Shown in pieces: positions 6,152 to 7,746 of a DNA stretch of 7,746 nucleotides. Each line of letters starts with the position of its first letter. Position 1 is the stretch's first letter. A program made the position numbers and the translations under genes. Under the pieces are notes generated by a model, which was given only the letters and a program-made list of their open reading frames with translations, had not been told where the DNA came from and ran no database searches. The stretch comes from DATAOG01 sp046727895. Lineage in GTDB: Bacteria > Pseudomonadota > Alphaproteobacteria > Geminicoccales > Geminicoccaceae. Where the stretch lies: the NCBI GenBank assembly GCA_046727895.1, contig JBKPDM010000064.1, forward strand, positions 1 to 7,746. Direction: 5' to 3'.

Positions 6152-7474
6152 CTAGAGCTTACCGTCGTCCTCGAAGACCACGGTCCAGTCCTGGACCAGC
6201 TTGTCGAGAGCTTCCTGGGCCGTGCCTTGATCGGCGACCACATAGTCGTGAACGCGCTTTTGCATCGCCTGCAGAAGCTCGGCATAGGTTGGCTCCTGCC
6301 AGAAGTCCTTGACGTTACTCATCGCCTTCAGGAAGTCCGCGGCGAACGGCGCGCTGTTCGGGAAGTTCGGGTCCTCGAGCACCGCTTTGCTACAGGAGTA
6401 GCCGCCGAGCGCCCACCACTTCTTCTGCACCTCGGGCTGTGCGAACCACTTGATGTACTCGAGTGCCAGGTCCTTCTTGTCGGAGTAGGACACGACCGAC
6501 ATGCCCTGGCCGCCGAGCACCGAGGCCGCGACCTTCTCCGGTGGATTGACGAAAAAGCCGGACTTGTCGCCGCCGACGTCGGCGTCCTTGAGAATGCCGG
6601 GCATGAACGCGAACCAGTTCATCTGCATCGCGACCTGGCCCGACTTGTACGCGTCGAGGTTCTCGGTCATGTAGGCGTTGGTGTGCCCGGGGGGCGTGCA
6701 GCACTTAAACAGCTCCTTGTAGAACTCGAGCGCCGCGACCGCGTCCGGGCCGTTGACGAAGCCCTCCATGTGATAGGGATTCTTGGGGTCCTCATACTGG
6801 AAGCCCCAGGAATAGAGCGCCGAGGTCACCCCCATGGTGATGCCCTCGGAGCCGCGCTCGGTGTAGATCGCGACGCCGTAGACGGTCTTGCCGTCGATCT
6901 GGCGCCCCTGGAAGAACTTGGCGATGTCCATGAGCTCGTCCCAGTTCTTGGGCACGCCGAGCTCGCGCCCGTACTCGGCCTTGAACGCCTCCCGGATCTC
7001 CGGGCGCGAGAACCAGTCCTTGCGGTAGATCCAGGCGAGGGCGTCGCCCATCGCCGGCAGCGCCCAGTAGTTGGGCGTGCCCTTCGGCCAGGTCGAATAG
7101 GCGTAGACCGTGGCCGGCAGAAAGTCGTCCATCGAGATGCCGTTGGCATCGAAAAAGTCGTTCAGCTTGACGTAGTGGCCGTAGGTGGCGCCGCCGCCGA
7201 TCCACTGGCTGTCGCCAATCATCACGTCACAGAGCTTGCCGCCGGAGTTGAGCTCGTTGATGAAGCGGTCGGCAAAGTTGGGCCACGGCACGAACTCGAA
7301 CTTCATCTGGATGCCGGTCTGCGCCGTAAAGTCCTTGGACAGCTCGGCCAGCGCGTTGGCCGGGTCCCAGGCGGCCCAGCAGAGCGTGATCTGCTTCTCC
7401 TGCGCTTGCGCCGCGTGCGTCACCAGCGCGAGCGCCGAGGCCGCGATGACGGGTGCGAATTTCGAGCGAATCAT
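6152..7474 (-). CDS. periplasmic solute-binding protein, family 1 (carbohydrate/polyol type)
   Basis: Captures the substrate in the periplasm and delivers it to the two permeases. It is 440 residues long, about the usual length. The signal peptide is MIRSKFAPVIAASALALVTHAAQA with cleavage expected after A24 (AQA/QEKQ); there is no lipobox cysteine, so the protein is soluble. The mature start ITLCWAAWDPANALAELSKDF, the GDSQWIGGG segment (88-95), YWALPAMGDALAWIYRKDWF (136-155) and AMQMNWFAFMPGI (282-294) are typical of this family and rich in aromatics that could stack on a sugar or polyol. The mature protein has five cysteines (C32, C82, C258, C259, C361). I chose 7474 over the ATG at 7501 because GGGGAG stands nine bases upstream (7489-7484) and the signal peptide begins properly there. 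It is the first gene of the operon and should be the most highly expressed. Confidence 0.94.
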   Translation of the reverse strand: MIRSKFAPVIAASALALVTHAAQAQEKQITLCWAAWDPANALAELSKDFTAQTGIQMKFEFVPWPNFADRFINELNSGGKLCDVMIGDSQWIGGGATYGHYVKLNDFFDANGISMDDFLPATVYAYSTWPKGTPNYWALPAMGDALAWIYRKDWFSRPEIREAFKAEYGRELGVPKNWDELMDIAKFFQGRQIDGKTVYGVAIYTERGSEGITMGVTSALYSWGFQYEDPKNPYHMEGFVNGPDAVAALEFYKELFKCCTPPGHTNAYMTENLDAYKSGQVAMQMNWFAFMPGILKDADVGGDKSGFFVNPPEKVAASVLGGQGMSVVSYSDKKDLALEYIKWFAQPEVQKKWWALGGYSCSKAVLEDPNFPNSAPFAADFLKAMSNVKDFWQEPTYAELLQAMQKRVHDYVVADQGTAQEALDKLVQDWTVVFEDDGKL

Positions 7475-7510
7475 CTGTTGGTACTCCCCGTTTGCCCCCA
7501 TTGCCGCCTG

Positions 7511-7528
7511 CCGCGGAACCGACCGCGG
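7511..7528 (-). other. short GC hairpin in the presumed 5' leader of the operon mRNA
   Basis: Two copies of the palindrome CCGCGG (7511-7516 and 7523-7528) are separated by six bases and can pair as a 6-base stem. It lies between the repeat cluster and the ribosome site of the binding-protein gene. It could affect leader structure or mRNA stability, but short GC palindromes are common in DNA of this composition. Confidence 0.3.
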
Positions 7529-7540
7529 AGGGCCGGCGTC

Positions 7541-7598
7541 GTGAGTTTAGTAACTCACCTTTGCACTAAACTAAACTCGGGTCAAGAGCTAAACTCAC
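7541..7598. promoter_or_regulatory. cluster of CTAAACT repeats, probable operator for a transcriptional regulator
   Basis: Four copies of one element occur in 58 bases: CTAAACTCAC on the minus strand (7550-7541), CTAAACT on plus (7566-7572), CTAAACTC on plus (7571-7578, sharing two bases with the previous copy), and CTAAACTCAC on plus (7589-7598). The outer two make a perfect 10-base inverted repeat. The leftmost also forms a palindrome, GTGAGTT-TAGT-AACTCAC (7541-7558). Multiple half-sites upstream of a catabolic operon are typical of a DeoR/GlpR-, LacI- or GntR-type regulator; which one cannot be told from the site. No regulator gene is seen in the window. Confidence 0.65.
7557..7585 (-). 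promoter_or_regulatory. possible sigma-70-type promoter for the operon (weak)
   Basis: On the minus strand TTGACC (7585-7580) matches a -35 box at five of six bases. Seventeen bases downstream the -10 position reads AAAGGT, a poor match, so the site would need an activator or another sigma preference. It lies inside the repeat cluster, where a repressor would cover it. An alternative -10-like TACAAT on the minus strand at 7666-7661 has no good -35. Neither is convincing alone. Confidence 0.22.
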
Positions 7599-7719
7599 AC
7601 CGCGCAAACCTGCCTGTGAGGCAGCGTTTCGGGGGCCGGGATCGCGCGCGACCGCGGCTAATTGTACTGTTGACCTGGAGCTGCCCACGCCGCGGCCCGC
7701 ACCACGCCGGGGAGAACCC

Positions 7720-7746
7720 ATGCTCGAGACGATCGTGACGCCAGTC
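7720..7746 (+). CDS. probable divergent gene, first nine codons only
   Basis: The ATG at 7720 is preceded by GGGGAGA (7709-7715), five bases upstream, a good ribosome site. It opens a frame reading M-L-E-T-I-V-T-P-V to the window edge. Nine residues are too few to name a product. The head-to-head layout around a shared operator makes a regulator or another enzyme of the same pathway plausible, but that is only inferred from position. Confidence 0.5.

Larger units (their letters stand above)
7475..7719. promoter_or_regulatory. intergenic control region between divergent genes
   Basis: About 245 bases between the minus-strand operon and a probable plus-strand gene starting at 7720. The centre (7541-7600) is visibly more AT-rich than the coding DNA and holds the repeat elements listed separately. 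The stretch 7601-7719 is GC-rich apart from a short AT-rich patch at 7659-7671 (ctaattgtactgt). No tRNA, riboswitch or intrinsic terminator is recognisable. The operon's promoter must lie here, and probably also the promoter of the divergent gene. Confidence 0.75.

Noticed and set aside
7475..7501. Earlier ATG (7501) for the binding protein
   Set aside because: It would put nine residues (MGANGEYQQ) before a normal signal peptide, and the GGGGAG ribosome site would then lie inside the gene.
7610..7624. Small inverted repeat CTGCCT-GTG-AGGCAG
   Set aside because: Six-base arms around three bases are readily found by chance and match no other element here; too weak to call an operator.
6047..7738. 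563-codon plus-strand open frame
   Set aside because: It is antisense to the binding-protein gene, has low-complexity Arg/Gly/Val/Leu/His-rich content with no recognisable domain, and arises from high GC at third positions.
1..7746. CRISPR arrays, insertion sequences, tRNA or rRNA genes
   Set aside because: I saw no regularly spaced repeats, transposase frames, terminal inverted repeats or tRNA-like folds on either strand.

Overview
The window is GC-rich DNA packed with tightly overlapping genes. It looks like Gram-negative, probably alphaproteobacterial (rhizobial or Rhodospirillales-like): the solute-binding protein has a Sec signal peptide without a lipobox, the ABC genes resemble polyol/sugar importers I know from that class, and the phosphotransferase parts are of the dihydroxyacetone (Dha) type. 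The taxonomic call is from family resemblance, not from a search.

All of the clear genes form one long minus-strand operon, transcribed from about position 7540 leftward to the window edge. In order: a periplasmic solute-binding protein (7474-6152), a stem-loop, a MalF-type permease (6071-5115), a MalG-type permease (5118-4159), a 66-residue two-helix membrane protein (4162-3962), two different MalK-like ATPases (3962-2865 and 2872-1811), dhaL (1821-1192), a stand-alone DhaM EIIA domain (1187-798), an HPr protein (788-483), and the N-terminal part of an enzyme I (490 to the edge). Junctions from the first permease onward are 1-11 base overlaps or gaps of 4-9 bases, so the genes are almost certainly co-transcribed and largely translationally coupled.

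Right of the operon, 7475-7719 is an intergenic control region. It carries four copies of a CTAAACT-type element, including an 18-base palindrome and a perfect 10-base inverted repeat. A probable divergent gene starts at 7720 and leaves the window after nine codons.

As a working model (inference), the ABC importer brings in an unphosphorylated small polyol, ketose or DHA itself. The Dha phosphorelay (PEP to enzyme I to HPr to DhaM-EIIA to DhaL-ADP/ATP) then drives phosphorylation of DHA to DHAP by DhaK. dhaK itself is not in the window. It would be expected just past the left edge, or as the divergent gene or elsewhere. Two points stand out: an ATP-driven importer is welded to a PEP-driven kinase relay in one operon, and the relay is split into single-domain proteins that are fused in E. 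coli DhaM.
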